A stretch of DNA of 64,000 nt from CAVSDF01 sp963726715. Its GTDB lineage: Bacteria; Bacteroidota; Rhodothermia; Rhodothermales; BA12. Below are positions 28,988 to 37,523 of this stretch, in pieces. Made by a program: the position numbers and the translations under genes. The notes beneath the pieces were generated by a model. That model did no database searches. It was not told where the DNA came from and saw only the letters and a list, made by a program, of their open reading frames with translations. The stretch spans positions 682,001 to 746,000 of the forward strand of contig CAVSDF010000010.1 in NCBI GenBank assembly GCA_963726715.1, read 5' to 3'. The number at the start of each line of letters is the position of its first letter. Positions within the stretch are counted from its first letter, which is position 1.

Positions 28988-31336
28988 TCACCGCACCGGC
29001 GAGAGGCGGCCGAACTCGTACTCCTTCGGCGGCTCGGCGCCGAGGAGGTGGCGCGTGAAGTAGTCCCAGCGGCGGCGCATCATGTAGGTGCTCGCCGAGC
29101 CGTAGCCGTGGCGCGCGTTCGGGAAGAGGACGAGGTCGAAGTCCTTGTTGGCCTTGATGAGCGCCTCGGCGACGAGCATCGTGTTCGAGGGCGGCACGTT
29201 GTCGTCCATCATGCCGTGGGCCAGCATCAGGTGGCCACGCAGGTTGGCGGCGTACGTCTGGTTGGCCTCCACGTCGTAGCTGTCGGTCGGGCCGGTGCGC
29301 GCGACGAGGCCCTGGTAGCGCTCGCCCCAGTCGTCCTCGTAGTTGCGCTGGTCGTGGTTGCCGGACTCGGCGATGCCGACGTCGAAGAAGCCGGGGTGCC
29401 GCAGGAGCGCCGCCGCCGCCGCAAATCCGCCGCCCGAGTGGCCCCAGATGCCGACGCGGCTCGTGTCGATGTACGGGTAGCGCGTCGCGAGTTCGCGGAT
29501 GCCGGCGATCTGGTCCGGCAGCGTGTTGTCGCCCATCCGCCCGTAATACGCGTCGTGGAAGGCCTTCGAGCGGCCCGGCGTGCCCATCCCGTCGATGGCG
29601 ACGACGACGAAGCCGAGTTCGGCGAGCGCCTGGTTGTCGCCGCGCGCCGCCGAGAAGCTGCGCGAGCCGACGCTGCCCGACTGCGGACCGGGGTAGATGT
29701 AGTCGATGACCGGGTAGCGGCGCGACGGGTCGAGGGCCGTCGGGGTGAACATGAGGCCGTAGATGTCGGTCACGCCGTCGCGGCCCTTCATCCGCACCGG
29801 GGTCGGCGGGCGCCAGCCGGTCGCGGTCAGGCGCGAGATGTCGGCCCGCTCGACCGTTTGCAGGAGGGCGCCGCGCAGGTCGCGCACGACGGTCACGGGC
29901 GCCGTGTCGGGCGTCGAGTAGGTGTCGAGGAAGGCGTTGGTGCCCTCGGGGGCGAGGGTGACGACGTGGTTGGCGTCCTCGGGCGTCAGGAGCGTCAGGC
30001 CGCGTCCGTCGAAGCCGACGCGGTAGAGGTGGCGGAAGTACGGGTCGCGCCCGGCCTCGCGCCCGACGCCCATGAAGTAGACGACGCGCGCGGCCTCATC
30101 GACCCGCACGACCTCGTCGACGTTGCCGTCGCCGGTCGTGATGGCGTTCTTGACGCGGCCCGTCGCCAAATCCACGAGCGACAGGTGCACCCATCCGGCG
30201 CGCTGCGACCACCAGATCATCTCGTTCGTGGCCCCGAGCACGCGCCAGAGGTCTTCGCTCAGCGAGGCGTCGCCGATCTGCGTGGCGGAGGTCTCCTCCA
30301 GCACGGTCCGCACGGCGCCCGTCGCGGCGTCGGCGACGCGGACGGTCGCCGTCTTGTGGTCGCGGCCCGAGGAGACGAAGACGAGGCGCTGCCCGTCGGC
30401 GGTCCACTGGGCGTCGCAGAGCGTGCCGCCGGAGCAGGCGATGTGGTCGCTGACGGTCGAGCGGTGGAAGTCCGGCGCCATCTGCAGGCGCGTGACGCGC
30501 GGCGCGGCGCCTCCCATCCCCAGATCGACGATCACGCGCGAGATGCGGAAGACGGCGCTGTCGCCGGGCAGCGGGTAGGCCCACGTCTCGGCGCGGGGCG
30601 TGCCGACGTTGGTGCTGACGAGGTGCATCTTGCCGACGCCGCGGCCGTCGTGCTGGAAGGTGGCGATGCGGCGGCTGTCGGGGCTCCACGTGAGGATGGC
30701 GCGGTCGGAGTGCGTCCAGCCCGCGTTGTCGGTCGCGTAGCCGAAATCTTCGACGCCGTCGGTGGTGAGCGCGGTTTCGCGGCCCGTTGCCACGTCGCGC
30801 GCCCAGAGGTTGTGGTCGCGGATGAAGACGTCGGTCTTGCCGTCGGGCGAGCGGCTCGCGTTGCGCACCGGCGGGGCGGTCGCGGCAGTCGCAGCGGCGG
30901 GCGTGCACGTGTCGGCGCGGCAGGTCCAGCGGCGGCCACCGGCGGAGACGGTCACGGCGTCGCCGTCGAGCTCGATGGCGCCGAAGGGCAGGCGCTCGGC
31001 GTCGACCGGCGTGCCCGAGGCGGCAGACAGAGCGCGGGCGAGGCGGGCGTGGTCGAAGGCGGGTTCGCGCGTGCGCTTGGCGGGATCGACGACGTAGAAC
31101 ATCCCCGAGCGCGCATCGCCGCCGCGGTACCAGAAGCGCCCGCCGGACATCCACCCCGGTCGCACGCTCGTCCCGCTCACGAGCGGAAACGTCGACGGCG
31201 CCAGCATCCGCTCGGCGCGGGCGTAGTCGGCGGCGGTGAGCGCGGGCTGCGCGAGAACAGGAGCGGCGGCGAGGCCGAGCAGCAGGACGGCCGACGAGAC
31301 GGCCCGGAGCCGCGGTGCGGCGCGAAGGAGGCGCAT
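28988..31336 (-). CDS. Secreted S9 family peptidase (dipeptidyl peptidase IV type)
   Basis: 782 aa from ATG 31336 with signal peptide RAVSSAVLLLGLAAAPVLA. The N-terminal DPP IV beta-propeller (about 40-520) has blade motifs such as NLWARDVATG and ILTWSPDSRRIATFQ. The C-terminal alpha/beta hydrolase (about 530-780) has nucleophile GIWGHSGGGFAA (about 634), Asp MMDDNVPPSN (about 712) and His ARHGYG (about 742), so it should be active. It removes N-terminal dipeptides, typically Xaa-Pro, in periplasmic peptide degradation. The frame stays open far upstream on the minus strand, but that part lies opposite the SpoIIE gene and is not coding. It converges with the hybrid kinase gene, and its 3' end is duplicated at 22222-22345. 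Confidence 0.95.
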   Translation of the reverse strand: MRLLRAAPRLRAVSSAVLLLGLAAAPVLAQPALTAADYARAERMLAPSTFPLVSGTSVRPGWMSGGRFWYRGGDARSGMFYVVDPAKRTREPAFDHARLARALSAASGTPVDAERLPFGAIELDGDAVTVSAGGRRWTCRADTCTPAAATAATAPPVRNASRSPDGKTDVFIRDHNLWARDVATGRETALTTDGVEDFGYATDNAGWTHSDRAILTWSPDSRRIATFQHDGRGVGKMHLVSTNVGTPRAETWAYPLPGDSAVFRISRVIVDLGMGGAAPRVTRLQMAPDFHRSTVSDHIACSGGTLCDAQWTADGQRLVFVSSGRDHKTATVRVADAATGAVRTVLEETSATQIGDASLSEDLWRVLGATNEMIWWSQRAGWVHLSLVDLATGRVKNAITTGDGNVDEVVRVDEAARVVYFMGVGREAGRDPYFRHLYRVGFDGRGLTLLTPEDANHVVTLAPEGTNAFLDTYSTPDTAPVTVVRDLRGALLQTVERADISRLTATGWRPPTPVRMKGRDGVTDIYGLMFTPTALDPSRRYPVIDYIYPGPQSGSVGSRSFSAARGDNQALAELGFVVVAIDGMGTPGRSKAFHDAYYGRMGDNTLPDQIAGIRELATRYPYIDTSRVGIWGHSGGGFAAAAALLRHPGFFDVGIAESGNHDQRNYEDDWGERYQGLVARTGPTDSYDVEANQTYAANLRGHLMLAHGMMDDNVPPSNTMLVAEALIKANKDFDLVLFPNARHGYGSASTYMMRRRWDYFTRHLLGAEPPKEYEFGRLSPVR

Positions 31337-31637
31337 GGGAGACGGGGTGTGGTGGAGAGCGTGGATGTCCCGATGGTACCACCGAAGCGCCCACGCGCCA
31401 AGCTCCGCCGCGCCGTGCGGCCCTCCGGTGTTTCGGGCAGGGCGTGGGGTGGGGCGTTCGTCGTGGGGTGGGGGGCGTGGGTCGATTGCAGGCGAGGCGG
31501 CTGCGCGGGGCGGGCCGGCCGCTTCCGTGGCCCGGCGCTGCCCTGACAGGATGCCCTCGAAGCGCCGCGCACCCGCACGCGGCGCCACCCCACGCGGCGG
31601 GATGTGAGGCGGGCGCAACGAGTCTGGCGAGGCCCCG

Positions 31638-31644
31638 TATCTTG
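31638..31644 (+). promoter_or_regulatory. -7 promoter element (TATCTTG)
   Basis: TATCTTG 43 bases before the GTG start of the SpoIIE-type phosphatase. Confidence 0.6.
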
Positions 31645-31687
31645 ATGCTCGCCCTTCGCAGCCGCCGCGCTGCGCCCTCCTGCCGCC

Positions 31688-34432
31688 GTGGGCCTCTCCG
31701 ACCCCGACCCCTCCTCGCACGCACTTCGCTCGGTCGCCATCTGGCTGTCGATGGGCGTGGTCGGGCTGCTCGCGTGGCTCTGGCTGCTGCCGGGCAACCT
31801 CCCCGAGGACGCCTTCGCGTGGCAGAACGAGGCGACCGTCGAGGCGCAGGCGCGCGGCGTGCTCGATGCCCTCGGCGCGGCCCCGCTCGCCAGTACGAAG
31901 GCCAGCGTCGACGCCGTCCGCGATCCCCTGCTGCTCGACTCGATGCAGGCGCGCTGGGGCCGCCACGCCACCGTCGAGCGCCTGAGCGCCGACGCCGACG
32001 CCGCGCCTGCGCACCTCTGGCGCGTCCGGTGGGCCACGCGCCCGGCCCTCCGCGCCGAGCGCACCCTCGACGCCGCGCCCCGCACCGTCTGGCTCGACCG
32101 CCGCGGCCGCATCGCCGGGCTCGACCTCGTCGGCATCGCCCCCGACTCCATCCGCCGCGACACCCTCGCCCTCCGCGCCGCCCTCGGCTTTGCTCCCCTC
32201 GCGGCGCCCACCGACGGCGGCACCGCCGCCCGCCTCGCCGCGCGCGGACCGCCGGGCACGACGCCGGGCGCCGCACTCGGACGGCTGCCCGCCGACTCCA
32301 TCCTGCGCCCGGCGAGATTCGACCTTGCGGACGACGCCCCGCCCGTCCCCGAGACCGCACCTGCCGTCACGGCGCGGGCCGTCCCGGCGCCGGCCGCTGC
32401 GGAGGTGGCCGTGCGCTTCGACGCCGATGCGGCGGCGCGGATGGCCGTCTCGCACCTCGCCCGCAGCGCCTACGCCTCGCTCGACTTCGCCACCGACTCG
32501 GTGCGCCTCTCCGACCGCCCCGGCACCGGCGCTGCCCGCGTCTACCTGAGCAGCCGCGGCGGCGACGCGGTCTCGCAGTGGGCGCGCGTCGAGGTGACGC
32601 CGGGCGGCGCGCTCATCGGCCTCGCTGTCGCCGCGCGGCCCCACGACGGGCCCAAGACGGCCTTCACCGCCTCGGACATCCGCGGCTACGTGGCGATCGG
32701 ATCGGTCGTGCTGCTCGCGCTCGTGCTCGTCGCCCTGTTCGTCCGGCGCCTCGCCGCGCGGCAGGTGGACGTGCGCGGGTCGATGCGCGACGGCCTGCTC
32801 GGCGCCCTCCTCGGCGGCGGATGGTTCTTCTGCACCGCCAGCCTGCCGATCCTCGACGCCTCGCCATCGACGTTCTCGGGCGTGCTCGTCGTGGCGATCA
32901 ACGTGCTGCTCACCTCGCTCGTCCTCGGCGTCGTCGTGATGTCGGCGTCGGGGGTGAGCGAGCGGCTGAGCCGTCCGCGCTTCCCGGAGAAGTTCACCGC
33001 CCTCGCGCTGCTCCGGCGCGGCGCCCTCCACGACGTGCGCGTGAGCCGGGCGCTCCTGCGCGGCACGTGCGCGGCGCTGCTGTTCCTCGGGATGTTCGCG
33101 GTGCTCTTGCAGGGCCTGCCAGACGTGCGCATCGGCGTGCCCTCGTCCGACGAACCGCGGTTCGCGCACGCGCTCTACGTGTCGGTGATCGGCGCGGCGA
33201 CGACGCTGCCGCTCGTGCTGGGCTTCTTCGTCGTCCTCGGCGCCATCGTGCCCATCGCCGCGTCGGCGCACCGGCGCGAGGTGTGGCGCTGGCCTGCGTA
33301 CATCGCCGCGACGCTCGTCTCAGCGCTCGTGATGAGCAGCTTCTCCGAGCTGAGCGAGCCGTACGGCGCCCTCGCGGCGCTTGCCCTCGCGGCCACCGCC
33401 GTGTGGCTCTTCGCCCGCCACGACGCGCTCACCGCCGTCACCGCGCTCGCGGTCGTGCACATGCTCTGGCTGCTCCACGAGACGTGGGTCGTGCGCGGCA
33501 TCCCGTCGTTCTTCGACGGGATGATCGGCTTCGGGATCGTCGGCGTCCTCCTGCTCGTCGGCGTCGCGGGCACGGTGTGGGCGCGCGAGGTGGCGAGCGA
33601 GGCGGCCCTCGTGCCCGAGTACCTGCGCGAGCGCGAACGCGAGGCGCGCGACCGCCGCGAACTCGAAATCGCCCGCAACGTGCAGACGCACTTCCTGCCC
33701 GCGCGGATGCCGCAGGTGCCGGGCGTCGAGTTCGGCGCGACGTGCGTGCCCGCGCAGGACGTCGGCGGCGACCTCTACGACTTCATCCCGCTCGACGACG
33801 GACGCATCGGCATCGTCGTCGGCGACGTGTCGGGCAAGGGCATCCAGGCGGCGTTCGTGATGACGCTGGTGAAGGGGTTCCTGCAGGCGCTCGGGCGCGA
33901 GCACGCCTCGCCGAAGGCCCTTCTCGCCCGCCTGAACGGCCTCTTCCGGGCGAACGTGCCCCGCGGCGCCTTCATCACCCTCGTCTACGGCCTCCTCGAT
34001 GCCGAGGCGGGCACCTTCACGTTCGGGCGCGCCGGGCACACGCCCCTCCTCGTGCGCAGCCGCGACGGCAAGACGCGCCTGATCCAGCCGCCCGGCCCGG
34101 CCATCGGCCTCGCCCCGGACGCCATCTTCGCCGGCGCGCTCGTCGAGGAGACGCTCGTCCTCGCCGACGGCGACACCCTCGTCTTCTACACCGACGGCTT
34201 CTCGGAGGCGATGAACCCGCGCCACGACCTCTACGGCGACGACCGCCTCTGCGAGCAGGTCGCCGCCCTCGACACCGTCGCCTCTGCCGACGCCCTCATC
34301 GCCACCCTCGTCGCCGACGTGCGGCTGTTCGCGGGCGAGGCCGAGCAGCACGACGACATGACGATGGTCGTCGTGCGGTACCGCGCGGGCGCCGCGACGA
34401 CGACCGCCACCGTCTCAGGCGCGGGGACCTGA
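31688..34432 (+). CDS. Membrane PP2C/SpoIIE-family serine phosphatase (RsbU-like)
   Basis: 914 aa from GTG 31688. One TM helix near residue 20, a periplasmic domain (about 45-330), then about seven TM helices (335-640; for example YVAIGSVVLLALVLVALFV, IVGVLLLVGVAGTVWA) and a cytosolic PP2C domain (657-900). Metal-binding Asp motifs are present: VGGDLYDFIP, VVGDVSGKGIQAAF, FYTDGFSEAMNP, QHDDMTMVVV. Such phosphatases dephosphorylate an anti-anti-sigma factor in partner switching. Neither anti-sigma nor anti-anti-sigma genes lie in the window. The co-presence of rsbQ 12 kb away is suggestive but not proof of a shared pathway. Confidence 0.93.
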   Translation: MGLSDPDPSSHALRSVAIWLSMGVVGLLAWLWLLPGNLPEDAFAWQNEATVEAQARGVLDALGAAPLASTKASVDAVRDPLLLDSMQARWGRHATVERLSADADAAPAHLWRVRWATRPALRAERTLDAAPRTVWLDRRGRIAGLDLVGIAPDSIRRDTLALRAALGFAPLAAPTDGGTAARLAARGPPGTTPGAALGRLPADSILRPARFDLADDAPPVPETAPAVTARAVPAPAAAEVAVRFDADAAARMAVSHLARSAYASLDFATDSVRLSDRPGTGAARVYLSSRGGDAVSQWARVEVTPGGALIGLAVAARPHDGPKTAFTASDIRGYVAIGSVVLLALVLVALFVRRLAARQVDVRGSMRDGLLGALLGGGWFFCTASLPILDASPSTFSGVLVVAINVLLTSLVLGVVVMSASGVSERLSRPRFPEKFTALALLRRGALHDVRVSRALLRGTCAALLFLGMFAVLLQGLPDVRIGVPSSDEPRFAHALYVSVIGAATTLPLVLGFFVVLGAIVPIAASAHRREVWRWPAYIAATLVSALVMSSFSELSEPYGALAALALAATAVWLFARHDALTAVTALAVVHMLWLLHETWVVRGIPSFFDGMIGFGIVGVLLLVGVAGTVWAREVASEAALVPEYLREREREARDRRELEIARNVQTHFLPARMPQVPGVEFGATCVPAQDVGGDLYDFIPLDDGRIGIVVGDVSGKGIQAAFVMTLVKGFLQALGREHASPKALLARLNGLFRANVPRGAFITLVYGLLDAEAGTFTFGRAGHTPLLVRSRDGKTRLIQPPGPAIGLAPDAIFAGALVEETLVLADGDTLVFYTDGFSEAMNPRHDLYGDDRLCEQVAALDTVASADALIATLVADVRLFAGEAEQHDDMTMVVVRYRAGAATTTATVSGAGT

Positions 34433-34442
34433 CAGGTCTGGA
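34422..34442. repeat. Short CCTGACAGG palindrome
   Basis: GGACCTGACAGGTC near the SpoIIE stop codon. Similar CCTGTCAGG/CCTGACAGG words occur in intergenic DNA near 37415-37450, 55704-55716, 56098-56106 and 58825-58849. Confidence 0.4.
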
Positions 34443-34517
34443 CGACAGACGGCAGACGATGGACGACCGGCGATGCCTGTGGGGCGGCGCGGTGCCCCCG
34501 CCCCGCGGCCCGGCGCG

Positions 34518-34524
34518 TATTTTG
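34518..34524 (+). promoter_or_regulatory. -7 promoter element (TATTTTG)
   Basis: TATTTTG 18 bases before the purine nucleoside phosphorylase ATG; the leader would be only about a dozen bases. Confidence 0.6.
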
Positions 34525-34542
34525 GCGCATTCCCCGCCTCCG

Positions 34543-35391
34543 ATGCCCGACGCCGCGCCCGCCTCCCCGTCCCCCGACCTCGCCGCCGCACTCGACGTGA
34601 TCCGCGCGCGCGTGCCGTCCGAGATCGCCGCGCCGCAGGTGGCGCTCGTGCTCGGCTCGGGCCTCGGCGTGCTCGCGGGCGCCGCCGAAGACGCCGTGCG
34701 CATCCCGACGGGCGACATCCCCGGATATCCCGCCTCGACCGTCGCCGGGCACGCGGGCGAACTCGTCTTCGGACGGTTTGCGGGCCTGCCGGTCGTCTTC
34801 GTCAACGGGCGCGTGCACCTCTACGAAGGCCACGACGGCCGCGCGGTGACGTTTCCGGTGCGCCTCGCCCACGCCCTCGGCGCGCGCCGCCTGCTGCTCA
34901 CGAACGCCGCCGGGGGCATCCGCCGGTCGTTCGAGCCGGGGACGCTGATGCTCCTCGACGACCACATCAACCTGTCGTTCACCTCGCCGCTCGCCGGTCC
35001 GGTCGACGATGGCGCGCCGCGCTTCCCCGACCTCAGCAGCCCCTACGACGCCGCGTGGCGCGCCCACGCCCGCGCCGCCGCCCTCGGCCTCGGCATCGCC
35101 CTCGAAGAAGGCACGTACGCGTGGGTGAGCGGCCCGAGCTACGAAACGAAGGCCGAAATCCGGATGCTCGCCCACCTCGGCGCCGACGCGGTCGGGATGA
35201 GCACCGTCCCCGAAACGCTCCAAGCCGTCGCCCTCGGGATGCGCGTGCTCGGCATCTCGACGATCACCAACAAGGCCGCCGGCCTCGGCCACGAGCGCCT
35301 CGAACACGAAGACGTCCTCGCCGTCGGCCACCGGATGCGCGGCGACCTCGAACGCCTCGTCCGCGCCTGCCTCGATGGGGTTGACGGTTAG
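34543..35391 (+). CDS. punA: Purine nucleoside phosphorylase (trimeric PNP-I type)
   Basis: 282 aa. It converts inosine or guanosine plus phosphate to free base and (deoxy)ribose-1-phosphate in purine salvage. Family motifs in order: VALVLGSGLGVLAG (phosphate loop), IPGYPASTVAGHAGELVFG, VNGRVHLYEGHDGRAVTFPV, LLLTNAAGGIRRSFEPG, DDHINLSFTSPL, SGPSYETKAEIRML, VGMSTVPETLQAVALGM and ITNKAAG. The Asn in ITNKAAG is typical of 6-oxopurine specificity. The start at ATG 34543 is set by the conserved N-terminus and by the TATTTTG box 18 bases upstream. Confidence 0.95.
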   Translation: MPDAAPASPSPDLAAALDVIRARVPSEIAAPQVALVLGSGLGVLAGAAEDAVRIPTGDIPGYPASTVAGHAGELVFGRFAGLPVVFVNGRVHLYEGHDGRAVTFPVRLAHALGARRLLLTNAAGGIRRSFEPGTLMLLDDHINLSFTSPLAGPVDDGAPRFPDLSSPYDAAWRAHARAAALGLGIALEEGTYAWVSGPSYETKAEIRMLAHLGADAVGMSTVPETLQAVALGMRVLGISTITNKAAGLGHERLEHEDVLAVGHRMRGDLERLVRACLDGVDG

Positions 35392-35497
35392 TCGTTGGTT
35401 GTGGATCGTCGGCGCAGGCGTGGCGTGCGGCGGCTCGGGATGGCGGTGGGGACGCCTCTGATTGCACCGCGGGGCCCGGCCTTGCATCCGGTCTTTT

Positions 35498-35620
35498 GTA
35501 GGGGACGTGCTTGCACGTCCCTACGGTGGATTGCCGATGCGTGGCGTTGGGGATGTCGCCGGGTCGGGGCGGCCGGGATGCGCCGTGCAGGCCTGCGGGA
35601 CGTGCAAGCACGTCCCCTAC
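35498..35620. repeat. Element framed by two palindromes (GGGACGTGC class)
   Basis: Left palindrome 35498-35524 (GTAGGGGACGTGC, mirrored) and right palindrome 35597-35620 (GGGACGTGC/GCACGTCCC then CTAC) frame about 72 bases. A similar but longer arrangement lies at 59513-59696. It occupies most of the gap between the PNP gene and the following minus-strand gene. Confidence 0.6.
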
Positions 35621-35637
35621 GAGCCAACCCGATCCGC

Positions 35638-36132
35638 TCAGTTCAGCAGCGCCCGCACCCGCGCCGCCGCCGCCGGAGGGGCGAGGGTGCGCGAGGCGAC
35701 GATGAGGCCGAGGCTGCCGCCTGAGCGGTCGATGCGGACGACGGCGCTCGCGGCGGTGTCGTAGTGCTCGCAGGCGTCGACGAGCCACGTATCGAGGGCG
35801 TCTGGACCGGCCGCGCGGAGGGCAGGATGCGGGCGGGCGGCGAAGGGGCTGGCGGCGAGGCCGTGCGCGGGGACGTAGCCGAGGCGCGGCGGCAGCATCA
35901 GGAGGGGCGGCGTGTCGGCGACGACGGCCCACGGCACGCGCACGAGCCCCGCGCCGAGCGTCCGGCAGCCCTCGTGCGCGAGCGCGGCGACGACCGGCCA
36001 CGCATCGGCGAGGAAGTCGGCGATGTCGTCGCTCACCGTCCCCGCGTGCGGCGCCGCAGTGAGCGCGCCGCCCTCGAACGGGATGCGGCGCGGCACGGGC
36101 GGAACGGGGGCGGAGCGGCGGAGCCAGAACAT
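35638..36132 (-). CDS. Hypothetical protein
   Basis: 164 residues starting MFWLRRSAPVPPVPRRIPFE at ATG 36132 and ending AARVRALLN at 35638. No signal peptide and no clear TM; moderately hydrophobic stretches such as VPWAVVADTPPLLMLPPRLG. Amino-acid composition and third-position GC match coding DNA of the window. No family recognised. It is divergent from ppx with a 220-base spacer. Confidence 0.6.
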   Translation of the reverse strand: MFWLRRSAPVPPVPRRIPFEGGALTAAPHAGTVSDDIADFLADAWPVVAALAHEGCRTLGAGLVRVPWAVVADTPPLLMLPPRLGYVPAHGLAASPFAARPHPALRAAGPDALDTWLVDACEHYDTAASAVVRIDRSGGSLGLIVASRTLAPPAAAARVRALLN

Positions 36133-36353
36133 CGGAGAAGGCAGATTGCGACGGCGGATGACGAGCGGCAGGTGTGACGAGACGGGTCGGATGCGGCGAC
36201 GGGTGGCGGGCGGGCTTGCGCGCCGACGCGCGTGGGCGATCTTTGCGCGGAACGCGGGAGGCACTCGTCCACCCGTCGCGGCGTGTCCGGCACGCGCGGA
36301 GGACCGCCGGTTGCCCGCCCTCACTTCCTTCGTCCACGTTTCCCATCGTCCAA

Positions 36354-37307
36354 ATGCGCGTCGCGGCCATCGATGTCGGCACCAACACCGCCAAAATGGT
36401 CGTTGCTGAGCGGCGCGGCGACGCGCTGCGGCCGGTCTTCGAAGACCGCGTGTTCATCCGCCTCGGCGAGGGCGTCGATGCCGGGCGGCGTGTCTCCGAA
36501 GCGGCCCTCGTCCGCCTCTGCGACGCCCTCGTGCGGTTGCAGGACGGCGCCCGCGCCCACGGCGCCACGACGATCCTCGCGGGCGGAACGAGCGCCACGC
36601 GCGACGCCGCCAACCGCGACGAGATCATCGCCCGCGTCCGCGCCGCCACCGGCCTCGACTTCGCCGTCGTCTCGGGCCTCGACGAGGCCGCGCTCTCCTA
36701 CCTCGGCGCCACGAGCGCCCTGCCCGGCCTCACCGGTCCCTGCACCGTCATCGACATCGGCGGCGGCTCGACCGAACTCGTCGGCGGTACCCGCGCGCCC
36801 GATGCAGCGCCGGAGACGGGGACTGACGCCCTCGCATTCGACTACCGCGCGAGCCTCGACGTCGGGTCGGTGCGGCTGACGGAGCGCTTCTTCTCGTCGC
36901 AACCGCCCGCGCCGGGCGAGGCGGATGCGGCGGCGGAGATGGTGCGCTCGGCGCTCGGCGCGAGCGATGTTCCGCACGATCCAACGCGTCCGCTCGTCGG
37001 GGCCGCGGGCACGACCGGCGCCCTCGCGCGCCTGCACGTCGGGTTTCGCAAGTGGAAAGACGTTCGCAACGTCGACCTTCGCCTGACCCGCGCCGAGGTC
37101 ACCGCGTGGCGCGAGCGCCTTGCTCAGTTGACCTTCGACGAGACCCTCGCCCTCGCGCCCGACGTGATGCACGGGCGCGCCGACATTTTCCTCGCGGGCC
37201 TCGTCATCCTCGACGAAGCGATGGCCCACCTCGGCGTCTCCGACATCCAGATCTCGCCCCGCGGCCTCCGCCACGGCGTGGCGATGCGCGCGCTCGGGCT
37301 CGCGTGA
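36354..37307 (+). CDS. ppx: Ppx/GppA family phosphatase
   Basis: 317 aa. Actin-like ATPase fold hydrolysing polyphosphate or pppGpp. N-terminal phosphate-1 motif VAAIDVGTNTAKMVVAE; ILAGGTSATRDAANRDE; phosphate-2 motif CTVIDIGGGSTELVGG; C-terminal ISPRGLRHGVAMRAL. It is at the short end of the family, lacking the extra HD domain of long GppA/Ppx, so it corresponds to the two-domain exopolyphosphatase. The start is set by the conserved N-terminal strand. No TAnnTTG box lies close by; GATCTTTG at 36238-36245 is a weak candidate. Confidence 0.93.
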   Translation: MRVAAIDVGTNTAKMVVAERRGDALRPVFEDRVFIRLGEGVDAGRRVSEAALVRLCDALVRLQDGARAHGATTILAGGTSATRDAANRDEIIARVRAATGLDFAVVSGLDEAALSYLGATSALPGLTGPCTVIDIGGGSTELVGGTRAPDAAPETGTDALAFDYRASLDVGSVRLTERFFSSQPPAPGEADAAAEMVRSALGASDVPHDPTRPLVGAAGTTGALARLHVGFRKWKDVRNVDLRLTRAEVTAWRERLAQLTFDETLALAPDVMHGRADIFLAGLVILDEAMAHLGVSDIQISPRGLRHGVAMRALGLA

Positions 37308-37474
37308 GGCGCGCCCCGATGGGTCGGATGCACATTCGGGGCGCCAGTCCGACGTGGCACGGGTCCGGGCGTCGGCGATACGGGTCGTGAGGATGCGCCG
37401 GGACGGAGCGGGGATGACCTGCCAGGTCTCCGCACCTGACAGGTCCGGGGCGCAGACGATCCGGCGGGCGGAGG

Positions 37475-37500
37475 GGGGCGGGTCTGAGACCCGCCCCTAC
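37475..37500. repeat. Palindromic repeat, GGGCGGGTC/GACCCGCCC class
   Basis: GGGCGGGTCTGAGACCCGCC followed by CCCTAC. Its terminal TAC is also the start of the TACATTG promoter-like box of the next gene. Confidence 0.65.
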
Positions 37501-37504
37501 ATTG
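37498..37504 (+). promoter_or_regulatory. -7 promoter-like element (TACATTG) created by a palindrome end
   Basis: TACATTG 19 bases before the ATG at 37524; its first three bases belong to the palindromic repeat. Confidence 0.45.
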
Positions 37505-37523
37505 CGTTTTTTCCGGTCGTCCC

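Noticed and set aside
31337..33271. Upstream continuation of the S9 peptidase frame to a protein of over 1400 aa
   Set aside because: The extra part is antisense to the SpoIIE phosphatase and lies before a clear signal peptide at 31336.
36174..36353. Upstream extension of ppx to an earlier start
   Set aside because: The actin-like fold begins at MRVAAIDVGTNT; the extra residues overlap the divergent promoter region.
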